This document shows positions 34,395-43,897 of a DNA stretch of 64,000 nt, piece by piece; the stretch's first letter is position 1; each line of letters starts with the position of its first letter. The stretch lies in contig NZ_RZNA01000049.1 of the NCBI RefSeq assembly GCF_003992595.1, positions 62,001 through 126,000 of the forward strand, written 5' to 3'. The translations under genes and the position numbers were made by a program. The stretch comes from Flagellimonas oceanensis (GTDB lineage Bacteria; Bacteroidota; Bacteroidia; Flavobacteriales; Flavobacteriaceae). The notes beneath the pieces were generated by a model that did not search any database, was not told the DNA's origin, and saw only the letters and a list, made by a program, of their open reading frames with translations.

Positions 34395-35402
34395 ATGAAA
34401 AACCCCGTTCTACAAACCTTTCCGTTAAGTTCTCCTTGGCAAACCTTAGACCCATTTTTATTCAGCGTGTACCATTTGGACCATTTTCCAAAAGGCAATG
34501 GCGAAATGGGACCAGACGAATCCTTGCTCAAAGGAAGAAACTTGGGTAGTGATTTTGACCCGAGCAATGAATGGCGGATGTACCACGGACAGACCATACC
34601 GGGATTTCCATCCCACCCCCATTGTGGCTTTGAAACCATAACCATTGTCAACAAAGGCTTTTGTGACCATTCTGATTCCTTGGGAGCAGCTGGAAGATTT
34701 GGTAAGGGCGATGTACAATGGATGACCGCTGGAGGAGGTGTGCAGCACTCCGAAATGTTTCCATTATTAAAAGATGATGAGGGAAATACGCTGGAATTGT
34801 TTCAAATTTGGTTGAACCTACCCAAAGCCGGAAAGTTCGTAGATCCTCATTTCAAAATGCTCTGGAATGAAGATATACCGATTGTAGAAGAGCAAAATGC
34901 AAAAATCAAAGTGGTTGCTGGCACCTATAAGGATGTAAACCCCGTTCCTCCAGCCCCGGATTCATGGGCTGCCACTACTGAAAACGAGGTGGCAGTTTGG
35001 AACATTCATGTGGATGCTGATTCAGAATATATGCTGCCAAAGGCAAATTCTTCAGAAGTAAACCGTGTACTATATTTTTACGAAGGGGATAACATCCAAA
35101 TCGGGGATAAAAAAGTTAATCCCAACTTTGGAATTGTTATGGACCCAACCCAAGACGTCAACATCAAAATAGGCTCTGAAACAGCACATTTTATGTTGTT
35201 GCAAGGCAAACCCATTGGCGAACCCGTTGCCAAATACGGTCCCTTTGTGATGAACACCCAAACCGAAATACAAAAAGTAATGGAAAATTACCGCCTTACC
35301 CAATTTGGCGGTTGGCCTTGGCCATATCCTGACAATGTTCATGATAAGGATAAGGGGAGATTTGCACTCTATCCTGATGGAAAATTGGTTGAGAAAGAAT
35401 AA
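34395..35402 (+). CDS. Pirin family protein
   Basis: The 335-residue bicupin reads GFPSHPHCGFETITIVNKGFCDHSDSLGAAGRFGKGDVQWMTAGGGVQHSEMFP, the pirin N-terminal cupin with metal ligands His, His, His and Glu, followed by FQIWLNLPKAGKFVDPHFKMLW and a second cupin. Pirins bind Fe or another metal; some act as quercetin dioxygenases, others as redox-dependent regulators. The protein is longer than minimal pirins (about 230-290 residues). It begins 41 nt after the photolyase stop and could share its transcript. Confidence 0.9.
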   Translation: MKNPVLQTFPLSSPWQTLDPFLFSVYHLDHFPKGNGEMGPDESLLKGRNLGSDFDPSNEWRMYHGQTIPGFPSHPHCGFETITIVNKGFCDHSDSLGAAGRFGKGDVQWMTAGGGVQHSEMFPLLKDDEGNTLELFQIWLNLPKAGKFVDPHFKMLWNEDIPIVEEQNAKIKVVAGTYKDVNPVPPAPDSWAATTENEVAVWNIHVDADSEYMLPKANSSEVNRVLYFYEGDNIQIGDKKVNPNFGIVMDPTQDVNIKIGSETAHFMLLQGKPIGEPVAKYGPFVMNTQTEIQKVMENYRLTQFGGWPWPYPDNVHDKDKGRFALYPDGKLVEKE

Positions 35403-35530
35403 CCTTTTTCTTACAGTTAGCTTTGTTTCAACGATTTAGGGGCTTTTAAATGGAATTCTTCATAAATTACTGCCAGCCAGAACCAATTGAATAGAAATCA
35501 ACCTACAACTATTCAATAAACCAACTTTGT

Positions 35531-37488
35531 ATGAATGTGTCCCAACCATCAATTTTGCATGCCCTAATTTTTTGTTGTATTACACATCTTTGTTTCTCTC
35601 AGACCAATGAGATTGACAGTCTTCAAAACTTACTTGAAACAGCGAATGACACTACCCGAGTCAACACACTTAAAGAATTGGGGAGAAAGTTTAGGTTTCA
35701 AAACAAAGAAATGGCCATTAAATATGGCTTACAAAGTTTAGAAGAAGCTAAAGAGATAAACTTTACCCTAGGTGAAATCAAAGCATTGTACGACATTGGC
35801 CTTACTTATGGTATGACAGGGGACTATGCCACATCCCTGGGATATTTTAATAAGGCCCAATCCCTGGCATTGGAGCACGGGAATTTTCAAATTGTTCTTG
35901 ATACTTATAATTCTTTGGGTATTGTATACAAACGTATAGGGGATTACCCAACAAGTCAGAGTTATTATTTAAAGAGCATTAAGTTGATTGATTCATTGAA
36001 CTTGGGATTGGATGTTTCTCCAATATATGTCAATTTAGGGGTGCTACATTATCAGATGGGCCAAGACAAACAAGCCGTTGATAATTTTGAAAAGGCATTG
36101 GAACTTGTCCCAGAATCCAATCGTGAAGAACGCGAGCACTTTGTTCTTGTCAACTTAGCAGTGCTGGACTACCAAAATGGAGATTATGAAGTCGCATTAA
36201 ACAAGTTTTTAAAAGCTGTTCCGTATAGCAAAGAGCGAAACGACAACATTTCTCTGTGTACTAAATACTCAAACATCGGTAGTTGTTACTTTAATTTGGG
36301 ACAATGGGCATAAGCAGAGAAATATTTTTTTAAATCTTTAGAATTGGTTCAAAGCCTTTCTTTGAAAAAGGAAATTGCCGGGGCCTACTACAATCTAGCA
36401 AACCTAAGGTTTAAACAAAAGCGGTATAATGACGCGATGGATTACTCCAAACAAAACATCCAAGCTTTAAGCCAAATTGATGGGTACGATGACAAAGTAG
36501 AACCGCATCAGCTGACTTTTGAAATAAATGAGACCATTGGTAGACAGTCAAATGCTATTTATCATTTAAATCAGAAAATGGCATTCAAAGACAGCCTGAT
36601 GAACGAAACCAAGGTCAAGGAAACACAGAACCTTCAAATCCAATGTAAAGGACAGGGAAATCGAGGCAAACGAACTTCAACTTGCTTTGCTCAACACCAG
36701 GGTGAAGCAGAACAAGAAAAGGTTGATCTATTTCATCATCATCTTGGTTTTGTTGTTGTTCTCTGCGAGCCTCCTCTACTTTAGGTTTTTGGCGAAGAAA
36801 AAATCAAATGCCCTGCTCCGCGAGAAGAACAAGTTGATATCCTAACAAAAGGATATGATCAGCGATATGAACAGGCAATTGGAAAAGAGAATGCTCCGGG
36901 CTCAGATGAACCTGCATTTTATCTTTAATTCCCTGATTTCCATCCAACACTTGATCAATACGGATCAATAAAAAAAGGAGCTCTTGTTTATCTTTCGAAT
37001 TTTTCAAAACTGCTTCGGCAAGTTTTGGAAAGTTCGGTCGATATTACACTGGTCCTTCGGGAGGAGCTTGAGCTCTTGAAAATATATGTGGAATTGGAAG
37101 CGCTGTGTTTTGATGACTCCTTTAGTTATTCCTTTGACATTGATGAAGATTTGGGCATCGACAAACATGAAATCCCCATGTTTTTGGTCCAACTCTACAT
37201 CGAAAATGCCATTATTCATTTTTGATACCCAAAATAGGTAAGAAACACTTGAGCATTTCCTTCAAGGACAAGGAGAACAACATTGAGTGTGTGATTGAGG
37301 ACAATGGTGTTGGGAATCCAGCATTAAAGCCGGAAAATAATCAAAGAATATCCAGAGGCATGTCCATTACTTCAAAAAGAATCAATGCGCTGACGAAATT
37401 CACAAACCAAGAATTGGTACAAGTGGAAAGCCTCAACAAAAATGATAGCACGGGTACAAAAGTGACCATTTTAATCCCAAAGGATTAG
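35531..37488 (+). pseudogene. Decayed TPR sensor histidine kinase of LytS (His_kinase) type
   Basis: The intact ancestor can be followed through three frames: signal peptide (LHALIFCCITHLCFSQ), TPR units (YNSLGIVYKRIGDYPTSQSYYLKSIKL), a membrane helix (LIYFIIILVLLLFSASLLYF), the phospho-acceptor segment QMNLHFIFNSLISIQHL, then YIENAII and an ATPase end IECVIEDNGVG. Lesions are a TAA at 36311 (GAA codon lost in QWA-E-AEKYF), a frameshift near 36642, TAA at 36843, TAA at 36969, a frameshift in the A run at about 36970-36976, and a frameshift with TGA near 37223. In the H box the usual MNPHF has become MNLHF. The ORF track breaks it into four fragments. No LytTR regulator adjoins. Confidence 0.9.
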
Positions 37489-37497
37489 CTAGACACA

Positions 37498-38805
37498 TTA
37501 AACCCTCACAATATTCGCTCCGATGGCACGCAAGCGTTCATCGATGTTTTCGTAACCACGGTCAATCTGTTCGATATTGTGAATGGTAGAAGTTCCCTTG
37601 GCGGACAATGCTGCAATTAAAAGGGACACCCCTGCCCTAATATCGGGAGAAACCATGGTAGTGGCCTTCAATGTGGATTTAAAATCATGTCCGATAACAG
37701 TAGCCCTATGCGGGTCACACAGAATGATTTTTGCTCCCATATCAATGAGTTTGTCCACAAAGAACAATCGGCTCTCGAACATTTTTTGATGAATGAGCAC
37801 CTCTCCCCTTGCTTGTGTGGCGACCACTAGAATAATGCTCAACAAATCAGGAGTAAGTCCTGGCCATGGGGCATCCGCAATCGTTAGGATAGACCCATCA
37901 ATAAAATTCTGTATTTCGTAACCCTCTTCGTGCTTCGGAATAAAGATATCGTCGTTTTTTCGCTCTACATTAATTCCTAACTTTCGGAAGACTGTGGGGA
38001 TTTGACCTAAATCATCCCAACTCACATTTTTGATGGTCAATTCACTCTGGGTCATTGCGGCCAAACCTATCCAGCTACCAATCTCGATCATATCGGGCAA
38101 CATGGTGTGTTCGGTCCCTCCCAAAGAATCCACCCCTTCAATCTTCAATAAGTTGGAACCAATTCCCGAGATTTTAGCTCCCATGCGGTTCAGCATCTTG
38201 CACAATTGTTGCAAATAAGGTTCGCAAGCAGCATTGTAAATTGTGGTGGTACCTTCGGCCATCACAGCAGCCATTACAATGTTGGCGGTTCCCGTAACGG
38301 AGGCTTCATCCAAAAGCATGTACGTTCCCGTAAGCTTATCGGCCTCTACGCCATAGAAGTATTCCTCTTTATTATAACGGAACTGGGCTCCAAGTTTGAT
38401 AAAGCCCTCAAAGTGGGTATCCAATCTTCGTCTTCCGATTTTGTCACCACCAGGTTTAGGGATATACCCTTTACCAAATCGTGCCAATAAAGGCCCGACC
38501 AGCATAATGGAACCACGGAGTCCGCGACCATCTTCTTTGAACTTAGCGGATTGTAGGTAATCCAAATTGACATCATCTGCCTTAAACGTATATGAACCCT
38601 TGCCTTTTTTCTGGATTTTTACTCCCAAATCCTCAAGAAGGGCAATCAATTTATTGACATCGACAATGTCAGGTATGTTGTTTATGGTAATTTTCTCCTC
38701 TGATAGCAATACGGCGCAAAGAATCTGTAGTGCTTCGTTCTTTGCTCCCTGAGGCGTGATTTCACCATGTAATTGGTGTCCGCCCTCTATTCGAAATGTA
38801 CCCAT
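37498..38805 (-). CDS. murA: MurA, UDP-GlcNAc enolpyruvyl transferase, Asp at the catalytic Cys position
   Basis: The 435-residue cytoplasmic enzyme adds enolpyruvate from PEP to UDP-GlcNAc, the first committed step of peptidoglycan synthesis. EPSP-synthase-like inverse barrels are evident: GGHQLHGEITPQGAKNEALQILCAVLLSEE, RGSIMLVGPLLARFG, and DKLIDMGAKIILCDPHRA. The active-site loop reads PKPGGDKIGRRRLDTH, so Asp121 stands where most MurA have Cys (E. coli Cys115). The Asp form is active but not alkylated by fosfomycin. It probably forms an operon with DUF4290 upstream, 15 nt away. Confidence 0.95.
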   Translation of the reverse strand: MGTFRIEGGHQLHGEITPQGAKNEALQILCAVLLSEEKITINNIPDIVDVNKLIALLEDLGVKIQKKGKGSYTFKADDVNLDYLQSAKFKEDGRGLRGSIMLVGPLLARFGKGYIPKPGGDKIGRRRLDTHFEGFIKLGAQFRYNKEEYFYGVEADKLTGTYMLLDEASVTGTANIVMAAVMAEGTTTIYNAACEPYLQQLCKMLNRMGAKISGIGSNLLKIEGVDSLGGTEHTMLPDMIEIGSWIGLAAMTQSELTIKNVSWDDLGQIPTVFRKLGINVERKNDDIFIPKHEEGYEIQNFIDGSILTIADAPWPGLTPDLLSIILVVATQARGEVLIHQKMFESRLFFVDKLIDMGAKIILCDPHRATVIGHDFKSTLKATTMVSPDIRAGVSLLIAALSAKGTSTIHNIEQIDRGYENIDERLRAIGANIVRV

Positions 38806-38820
38806 GTATTCCTTTGGAAT

Positions 38821-39507
38821 TTAGTATCGTTTTTTGCGACTTCTTTGTCCTTTTTTACCGCGGTTGTTGTTGGACTTGTTAGACCTACTTGGTCTATTTT
38901 TAAGGAATTGTCCACTCTCCGTCAGACTCTCATCACTTTTGGCCAAATCAATCTGTCCATCGCTCAATTCCTTCAAGTGATTGAATATGACAACATCTTC
39001 TACCGTGTCCTTGTTCCAAACCAGATAGCATTTTTTCATGTGGTTGGCAATGGCGTACTCCAAACCAGACCTTTTATCCCCTTTATCCCACTTTACAGCT
39101 TCATCAATCATTCTCTTGATGTTGTTCCCATAAAATCGATACTTCGGATGGTTTTGCGGGTACTCCAAAGGTTCTGGGCGTTGTTGCAAAACTTCTTTTG
39201 AGGTAATTGGGAAGGGTGAATCCACGTCCAACTTAAAGTCGGCCATGATAAACAATTGGTCCCAAAGCTTATGCTGAAAATCAGGAACATCCCTTAAATG
39301 CGGCTGCAAATTTCCCATCACGCTGATGATGGATTTGGCCACTCTGTTCCGTTCATCACGGTCTTCAATGGTTACTGCATGATCCACCATTTTCTGAAAA
39401 TGACGACCATATTCGGGAATAAAGAGTTTTGGACGCTCTGTATTGTATTCTAGGTTATATACTTCGTTCAAACTTGTGTGTTTATGATTTGATAATTGGA
39501 AAGTCAA
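38821..39507 (-). CDS. DUF4290 family protein
   Basis: The 228-residue soluble protein contains YNTERPKLFIPEYGRHFQKMVDHAVTIEDRDERNRVAKSIISVMGNLQPHLRDVPDFQHKLWDQLFIM, the conserved DUF4290 body of Bacteroidota, with unknown function. The tail of about 30 residues is very basic (NRPSRSNKSNNNRGKKGQRSRKKRY) and could bind nucleic acid. The N-terminal start is uncertain: the ATG at 39507 adds residues beyond the conserved region, and a TTG 12 codons inside is an alternative. murA follows directly, so cell-wall context is possible but not proven. Confidence 0.85.
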   Translation of the reverse strand: MTFQLSNHKHTSLNEVYNLEYNTERPKLFIPEYGRHFQKMVDHAVTIEDRDERNRVAKSIISVMGNLQPHLRDVPDFQHKLWDQLFIMADFKLDVDSPFPITSKEVLQQRPEPLEYPQNHPKYRFYGNNIKRMIDEAVKWDKGDKRSGLEYAIANHMKKCYLVWNKDTVEDVVIFNHLKELSDGQIDLAKSDESLTESGQFLKNRPSRSNKSNNNRGKKGQRSRKKRY

Positions 39508-39552
39508 TCCGATAACGCCTGCAAATTAATAAAATTATGGCAAACAAAGGGT

Positions 39553-39840
39553 TTAGAGGGAAATTACCCCTTCCACAACCGAAACTTCCTTGTATTTTTC
39601 AATGACCGCATCGGGATCTTTCAAATTTACTGTTACTGATAGACTGGTATAAGTTCCCTTCTTGGATTTTTTAGATTCTATCACAGCCCCTGTATTGTCG
39701 AAAATATCTTGAATTTGAGAAATCCGTTTTTCATCCGTTGGAACAATGAATTTGTAGAGATATGTTGAAGGCCAATTGGTGGTCTCCAATAATTGTTCAC
39801 GAAGTTTTGCGTAAAACTCTTCTGTGTTCTTTTTGTCCAT
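39553..39840 (-). CDS. DUF493 family protein
   Basis: The 95-residue protein matches the small ferredoxin-like alpha/beta DUF493 (YbeD) family: FYAKLREQLLETTNWPSTYLYKFIVPTDEKRISQIQDIF and TGAVIESKKSKKGTYTSLSVTVNLKDPDAVIEKYKEV. The E. coli relative YbeD is thought to play an allosteric or regulatory role. The ORF track extends the frame by 55 codons into the next gene region; MDKKNTEEFY at 39840 is the natural start. It is divergent from the ATPase gene. Confidence 0.88.
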   Translation of the reverse strand: MDKKNTEEFYAKLREQLLETTNWPSTYLYKFIVPTDEKRISQIQDIFDNTGAVIESKKSKKGTYTSLSVTVNLKDPDAVIEKYKEVSVVEGVISL

Positions 39841-39928
39841 ACCGCAATTTTCTACAAATATATGGCTTAACCAACGATTTTTTTTCCTTCGAGCGATTTC
39901 ATTACTTTGTATCATTAATTCAAGGTCT

Positions 39929-40492
39929 TTGGGCAAGAGCAAGGTAGTTATAACAGGAGCCCCTGGAACAGGGAAAACATCCATCGTAAATGGATTGGAG
40001 AGCAAGGGTTTCCATTGCTTTCATGAGATTATTAGGGACATGACCTCCAAAGCAAAAGAACAAGGTCAGTCCGAGGAGTATATTTCCAACCCGCTTGTAT
40101 TTGTTGACGATGCACTGCAGTTCAACAAAGACTTGCTGGAGGGTAGGACATCCCACTACAGGGAATCGCTAAGCCTGAATGCTCCAATAAGCTTTTTTGA
40201 CCGTGGCATACCGGATGTATTGGCCTATATGGACTTTTTTGGTCAGGAGTACGACGATTTTTTTACTTCGCATTGCGAAAACCATAGATACGATTCAGTT
40301 TTCATTGTTCCACCTTGGAGAGAGATCTATGTTTCCGATAACGAACGAATGGAAACCTTTGAAGAAGCAGAGAGCATTCATCATTCCTTGATGAAAATCT
40401 ATACACAATTTGGCTATGACCCCATCGAAGTGCCAAAAGATGCAGTCCTAAATCGGATTGACTTTATTTTGGAAACACTTAAAAAACAATAG
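39929..40492 (+). CDS. AAA-type P-loop ATPase
   Basis: The 187-residue protein carries Walker A near the start (VVITGAPGTGKTSIVNGLESKG) and a kinase-like core: FHEIIRDMTSKAKEQGQSEEYISNPLVFVDDALQFNKDLLEGR and FFDRGIPDVLAYMDFFG. This is the AAA_28/AAA_33 group of small NTPase or nucleotide-kinase-like proteins. The ORF track begins in the opposite-strand DUF493 gene. Homologues start just before the P-loop, and no ATG fits, so I assign TTG at 39929. Its stop overlaps the GTG start of recQ by 1 nt. Confidence 0.8.
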   Translation: MGKSKVVITGAPGTGKTSIVNGLESKGFHCFHEIIRDMTSKAKEQGQSEEYISNPLVFVDDALQFNKDLLEGRTSHYRESLSLNAPISFFDRGIPDVLAYMDFFGQEYDDFFTSHCENHRYDSVFIVPPWREIYVSDNERMETFEEAESIHHSLMKIYTQFGYDPIEVPKDAVLNRIDFILETLKKQ

Positions 40493-42384
40493 TGCATAAG
40501 GACACCACAAGTATTTTAAAACAATTTTGGGGGTATGATGATTTCAGGGGTTCCCAAAAGCAAATCATCAATACAGTTCTTTCCGGACAAGATGTGCTGG
40601 CCCTGATGCCCACTGGTGGAGGTAAATCCGTTTGTTATCAAGTGCCTTCGCTGGCCATGGAGGGCATCTGCATTGTAGTATCACCTTTGGTGGCACTCAT
40701 CCAAGACCAAGTAGCGCAATTAGAAAAGCGAGGTATCAAGGCCATTGCTTTAACGGGAGGGATTCCACCCAGCGAGCTGAACGATCTATTGGACAATTGC
40801 CTGTATGGCAACTATAAATTTTTATACCTGTCCCCAGAACGCTTGCAACAAACCATTGTTAGGGAGCGAATCCAACAAATGAACGTGAACCTTATCGCTA
40901 TAGATGAGGCCCACTGTATATCACAATGGGGAAACGATTTTAGACCAGCTTATTTGGAATGTTCCGTTTTAAAGGAGCTTGTGCCCAATACCCCGATGAT
41001 TGCTCTAACCGCAACAGCCACACCAAGAGTTGTAGATGATATTGTGGAGAATTTGGAATTGGAAAATGTCACAGTGTTCAAAGATTCCTTCTCTCGCTCC
41101 AATATCAATTTTAAAGTAAAGCGTTCCGAGGACAAGCTATACCAGCTTAAAAAGTATATGGAGAAAATTCCCGGAAGTGCCATTGTGTATGTACGCTCTA
41201 GAAAGATGTCCATTTCGCTGGCCAACTTTTTGATCAAGAAAGGCATCTCAGCTTCTTTTTTTCACGGAGGCATCCCTAAATCGGACAAAGAAGAAAAACT
41301 CAATCTTTGGTTAAACGGAAAAGTAAGGGTGATGGTCGCTACCAATGCGTTTGGTATGGGCGTGGACAAACCGGATGTCCGGTTAGTGGTTCACTACCAA
41401 ATACCCGATAGTTTGGAAAGTTATTTTCAAGAGGCAGGAAGAGCTGGACGTGACGGAGAACCCTCCACGGCAATCATCATAACTTCCAACGAAGACGAGG
41501 ATAAGGCCAAGCAACAGTTTTTATCCACATTGCCAGATGTGGCTTTCGTGAAACAGGTCTATTCCAAGCTCAACAATTACTTTCAGATTTCCTATGGCGA
41601 GCTTATCTCCGAACCTTTGGCTTTCAAATTCAACGAGTTTTGTAAACGATACGAATTCAATCCGAACATGACCTTTAATGCCATCCGCATTCTAGATCAG
41701 AATTCCGTGCTGTCGCTTGCGGAGAATTTCAAGGAAAAAACCACCCTTCAATTTGTGGCTTCCAAAACCGAGATTTTTAATTATCTGGATAAAAACAAAA
41801 AAACCGCACCTATCATCCAAACGATTTTACGGACCTACGGAGGCATTACCGATTACGAGACCAAAATCAACTTGTATATGCTCTCCCAAAAAACAGGTAC
41901 AAGTGAAGAACGGTTAAAACAAATACTGCAGCAACTGGCGGATGATAACATCGCGGCGTACGAAAACAATACTTCCGATCTGGAAATCACTTTTTTGGTG
42001 CCCCGTGAAGATAATCATACCATTAACTTGTTCGCCAAAAAAATCAAGGGTTTTAATCAGGTGAAAGAAAACAATATGGCCGCTATGTTGGGCTACATTT
42101 CCAATAAAAAGTTATGCCGTAGTGTTTACCTGCTGAATTATTTTGGGGAAAAGACTGCGGAAAAGTGCGGTACATGCGATATTTGTACCAAGAAAAAAGT
42201 ACTGGCCTCTCCACACGACCTGGAGCAAAGGGTCTTGGAGCTTTTGGACATTCGCCCACATACTTCCCGACAATTGGAGAAAGAAACGGGCATCAATGAA
42301 AAGGAACTTTTAAAAACACTGGAAAGACTACTGGAAGATGAGTTGGTCTCCCTAAACTTTAAAAATGAGTACATCAAAACATAA
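40492..42384 (+). CDS. recQ: RecQ family ATP-dependent DNA helicase
   Basis: The 630-residue helicase shows motif 0 FRGSQKQIINTVL, motif I MPTGGGKSVCYQ, motif II DEAHCISQWGNDFRP, motif III ALTATATP, motif IV-V ATNAFGMGVDKPDVRLVVHY and motif VI QEAGRAGRDGE. The RQC zinc-binding site follows (CRSVYLLNYFGE...CGTCDIC), then a winged helix (ASPHDLEQRVLELL). There is no HRDC domain. RecQ unwinds recombination and replication-fork intermediates. The start is GTG within TAGTG. fmt starts 20 nt before its stop. Confidence 0.95.
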   Translation: MHKDTTSILKQFWGYDDFRGSQKQIINTVLSGQDVLALMPTGGGKSVCYQVPSLAMEGICIVVSPLVALIQDQVAQLEKRGIKAIALTGGIPPSELNDLLDNCLYGNYKFLYLSPERLQQTIVRERIQQMNVNLIAIDEAHCISQWGNDFRPAYLECSVLKELVPNTPMIALTATATPRVVDDIVENLELENVTVFKDSFSRSNINFKVKRSEDKLYQLKKYMEKIPGSAIVYVRSRKMSISLANFLIKKGISASFFHGGIPKSDKEEKLNLWLNGKVRVMVATNAFGMGVDKPDVRLVVHYQIPDSLESYFQEAGRAGRDGEPSTAIIITSNEDEDKAKQQFLSTLPDVAFVKQVYSKLNNYFQISYGELISEPLAFKFNEFCKRYEFNPNMTFNAIRILDQNSVLSLAENFKEKTTLQFVASKTEIFNYLDKNKKTAPIIQTILRTYGGITDYETKINLYMLSQKTGTSEERLKQILQQLADDNIAAYENNTSDLEITFLVPREDNHTINLFAKKIKGFNQVKENNMAAMLGYISNKKLCRSVYLLNYFGEKTAEKCGTCDICTKKKVLASPHDLEQRVLELLDIRPHTSRQLEKETGINEKELLKTLERLLEDELVSLNFKNEYIKT

Positions 42385-43327
42385 TCCCCTTCGTATTGTT
42401 TTTATGGGCACCCCGGATTTTGCCGTGGGCAGTCTCGAACAGCTTATAAAAGCTGATTTTAATGTAGTCGGTGTCGTTACCGCGCCGGACAGACCTGCAG
42501 GTCGTGGGCGTAAGGTGCAAGAATCGGCCGTAAAACAATGTGCTACAAAACATAACTTAAAGGTATTACAGCCCACTAATTTAAAAGACAAAGCTTTTTT
42601 GGAGGAGCTCAAAAGTCTTGATGCCAATTTACAGGTGGTGGTCGCCTTTAGAATGCTACCCAAAGCGGTTTGGCAAATGCCCGAACACGGCACCTTTAAT
42701 CTACATGCTTCCCTCCTGCCCCAATATCGTGGTGCGGCACCCATCAACTGGGCCATAATCAATGGGGAAACGGAAACGGGCGTGACTACATTTTTTATTG
42801 ATGAAAAAATAGATACGGGCAGTGTCATACTTCAAAAAACAACATCGATATTACCTGATGATAACGTAGGGACTTTACACGATAGATTGATGGAACTGGG
42901 TTCCCATTTGGTTGTGGAGACCTGTAAACAAATTGAGGCGGGAACGGTCAAAAGGCAAAAGCAAGACGAAAGTGCAGCACTTAAACCCGCTCCAAAAATC
43001 CATAAGGAGACTTGCCGCATTGATTGGGAAGCATCCATGGAAGATATTTACAATCATATTAGAGGATTGAGCCCTTACCCAGGTGCATGGACGGAATTGG
43101 TGAACGGAGATAAAGCCGAAGCCATGAAAATCTTTACAACCGAAATGGAGCAGGCTGACCATAACTACGAGATCGGTAAACTGATTGCAGAAAAAAAATC
43201 ATTGAAGGTAGCTGTCCAAAATGGGTATATTTCTCTTTTGGAATTACAGTTGCCAGGGAAGCGAAGAATGCAGTTCAACGAGGTTTTGAATGGGCTAAAT
43301 CTGGAAAACAAGGCACATCTTCGCTAA
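42365..43327 (+). CDS. fmt: Fmt, methionyl-tRNA formyltransferase
   Basis: The 320-residue enzyme formylates Met-tRNA(fMet) using 10-formyl-THF. The N-terminal formyltransferase fold reads RIVFMGTPDFAVGSLEQL, the folate/catalytic region FNLHASLLPQYRGAAPINWAIINGETETGVTTFFIDEKIDTG contains the catalytic Asn and His, and the C-terminal OB-like domain follows CRIDWEASMEDIYNHIRGLSPYPGAWT. The start overlaps recQ by 20 nt. Confidence 0.96.
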   Translation: MSTSKHNPLRIVFMGTPDFAVGSLEQLIKADFNVVGVVTAPDRPAGRGRKVQESAVKQCATKHNLKVLQPTNLKDKAFLEELKSLDANLQVVVAFRMLPKAVWQMPEHGTFNLHASLLPQYRGAAPINWAIINGETETGVTTFFIDEKIDTGSVILQKTTSILPDDNVGTLHDRLMELGSHLVVETCKQIEAGTVKRQKQDESAALKPAPKIHKETCRIDWEASMEDIYNHIRGLSPYPGAWTELVNGDKAEAMKIFTTEMEQADHNYEIGKLIAEKKSLKVAVQNGYISLLELQLPGKRRMQFNEVLNGLNLENKAHLR

Positions 43328-43429
43328 AGCCTTGCTATGATTGGGCTGCGAAAAGTTGTCATTTTTTTCCGACTTTATCAACAAACGTTTCAAGTTATCA
43401 ACAAAAACCCCGATTTCCCTTGGTTTTAC

Positions 43430-43459
43430 TTGCGTGAGTTGCAAATCCATATAAATTTG
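43430..43459 (+). promoter_or_regulatory. Promoter of the HU gene (TTG-N19-TAnnTTTG)
   Basis: TTG at 43430-43432 and TAAATTTG at 43452-43459, spaced 19 nt, form a full Bacteroidota promoter about 40 nt upstream of the HU ATG. Confidence 0.8.
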
Positions 43460-43503
43460 TTCAGCATTAAAATTATATTAACAACAATTAATTTAATTCC
43501 ATT

Positions 43504-43776
43504 ATGAACAAAACAGAATTAATCGATGCTATGGCAGCTGATGCTGGCATCACTAAAGCAGCAGCAAAAAAAGCATTGGAATCTTTCTTGGGAAATGTAG
43601 AGGGAACGCTTAAAAAAGGAGACAGAGTTTCCTTGGTAGGTTTTGGTTCTTGGTCAGTTTCTAAAAGAAGCGCTAGAGAAGGTAGAAATCCACAAACTGG
43701 AGCTACTATTAAGATTGCCGCTAAGAACGTTGTAAAGTTCAAAGCAGGTGCTGAATTGAGCGGTGCAGTAAACTAA
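43504..43776 (+). CDS. HU-type DNA-binding protein
   Basis: The 90-residue nucleoid protein has the HU/IHF fold: MNKTELIDAMAADAGITKAAAKKALESFLGNVEGTLKKGDRVSLVGFGSWSVSKRSAREGRNPQTGATIKIAAKNVVKFKAG, with the DNA-intercalating RNPQTG arm. It binds and bends DNA without strong sequence specificity. Single-gene transcription unit with its own promoter and terminator, typical of an abundant protein. Confidence 0.96.
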   Translation: MNKTELIDAMAADAGITKAAAKKALESFLGNVEGTLKKGDRVSLVGFGSWSVSKRSAREGRNPQTGATIKIAAKNVVKFKAGAELSGAVN

Positions 43777-43798
43777 TCAATTATTTATTTAATATACG

Positions 43799-43826
43799 AA
43801 AGCACTCCTTTTTGGGGTGCTTTTTT
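43799..43826 (+). terminator. Rho-independent terminator of the HU gene
   Basis: AGCACTCC and GGGGTGCT form an 8-bp stem with one G-U around a T5 loop, followed by six T residues. Confidence 0.88.
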
Positions 43827-43897
43827 AGTTTATATGCATCTTGTTTTTTTGCATATTTTGAATATTATGTTAAATTTAAGTACAAGAAGAAATGTAA

